This document shows, one piece after another, positions 63,800 through 64,000 of a DNA stretch of 64,000 nt. The translations under genes and the position numbers were made by a program. The notes beneath the pieces were generated by a model. It had not been told where the DNA came from, made no database searches, and worked only from the letters and a program-made list of their open reading frames with translations. Source of the DNA: Tretioscincus oriximinensis. Lineage: Eukaryota; Chordata; Lepidosauria; Squamata; Gymnophthalmidae. The first letter of the stretch is position 1; each line of letters opens with the position of its first letter. The stretch covers positions 913,395 to 977,394 of the forward strand of contig JAJVDF010000411.1 in assembly GCA_022410635.1 (NCBI GenBank). The letters are read 5' to 3'.

Positions 63800-64000
63800 T
63801 GCACGGATAGCTCAGTTGCTAAGGAATCTGTCTCTTATCTGGGAGATCGGGTCCCGAAGCCCTGTATTGGACGTGGGGAGGGGTGAGCACCTTCCACTAC
63901 CCTGTAGATCTAGCCGACCCAGCTATTCGAAAGTATGAATTTGCAAGAAATTGCAACTGACTGCAAGTAGATACATGGGAACCACCACAGCCTGGTAGGG
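63800..64000 (+). mobile_element. tRNA-derived SINE (family 2), cut by window end
   Basis: 'acggatagctcagttgctaa' (A box), 'gagatcgggtcccgaagccc' (B box region), 'ggacgtggggaggggtgagc', 'tagccgacccagctattcga' and 'gaattgcaagaaattgc'-like sequence. It runs off the end of the window before its 3' region. Confidence 0.85.

Overview
This window looks like vertebrate, probably squamate reptile (lizard or gecko type), intergenic or intronic DNA. The evidence is: AT-rich sequence with single N calls and one long N gap; many CR1 LINE fragments whose 3' ends finish in the TTCTTATG octamer; two tRNA-derived SINE families and L2/CR1-like 3' ends ending in AATAAATA; many short palindromic DNA transposons; and no exon, rRNA, functional tRNA or prokaryotic-style operon. 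The clade is inferred from repeat content, because no single-copy gene anchors it. I found no intact host gene. The open reading frames present are short, unrecognised, or translations of transposons and microsatellites.

Layout. 1-5.4 kb: quiet DNA with one chimeric foldback fragment (224-344), one complete foldback element (622-801), an L2/CR1-type 3' end and a (GCT)17 compound microsatellite. 5.4-11.6 kb: several SINEs, one split by a hAT element with a perfect 8-bp target duplication; a full GGCTGACC foldback element; a local duplication (9.66-10.09 kb against 10.80-11.07 kb) around a mariner/Tigger-like MITE; and an L2-like ORF2 C-terminus. 11.6-22.3 kb: SINEs, a GC-rich hairpin beside the 399-bp gap, a candidate conserved element (17.2-17.5 kb), and CR1 copies carrying nested SINE and hAT insertions. 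22.3-35.4 kb: mostly quiet DNA with two foldback elements, a 369-bp GC-rich hAT-like element and CR1 copies. 35.4-50.8 kb: the densest transposon region, with two Harbinger-like elements of about 1.0-1.1 kb, three more foldback elements, LINE reverse-transcriptase remnants and two CR1 copies with nearly identical 5' truncation. 50.8-64 kb: quiet DNA with a heptamer minisatellite, two TA-type MITEs inserted back to back, a 534-bp AT-rich palindrome, a 500-bp compound microsatellite, a clean 364-bp hAT element and a SINE running off the end.

The main biological content is therefore a well-preserved record of transposon insertion. At least five insertions can be ordered because one element interrupts another or because 8-bp target duplications are visible. 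The most unusual items are the fully palindromic GGCTGACC foldback family (six full copies and one half), the 1.1-kb TTA-flanked element with five alternately oriented internal units, and the large AT palindrome. Several unannotated AT-rich stretches resemble conserved developmental enhancers, but that is an inference that needs alignment.
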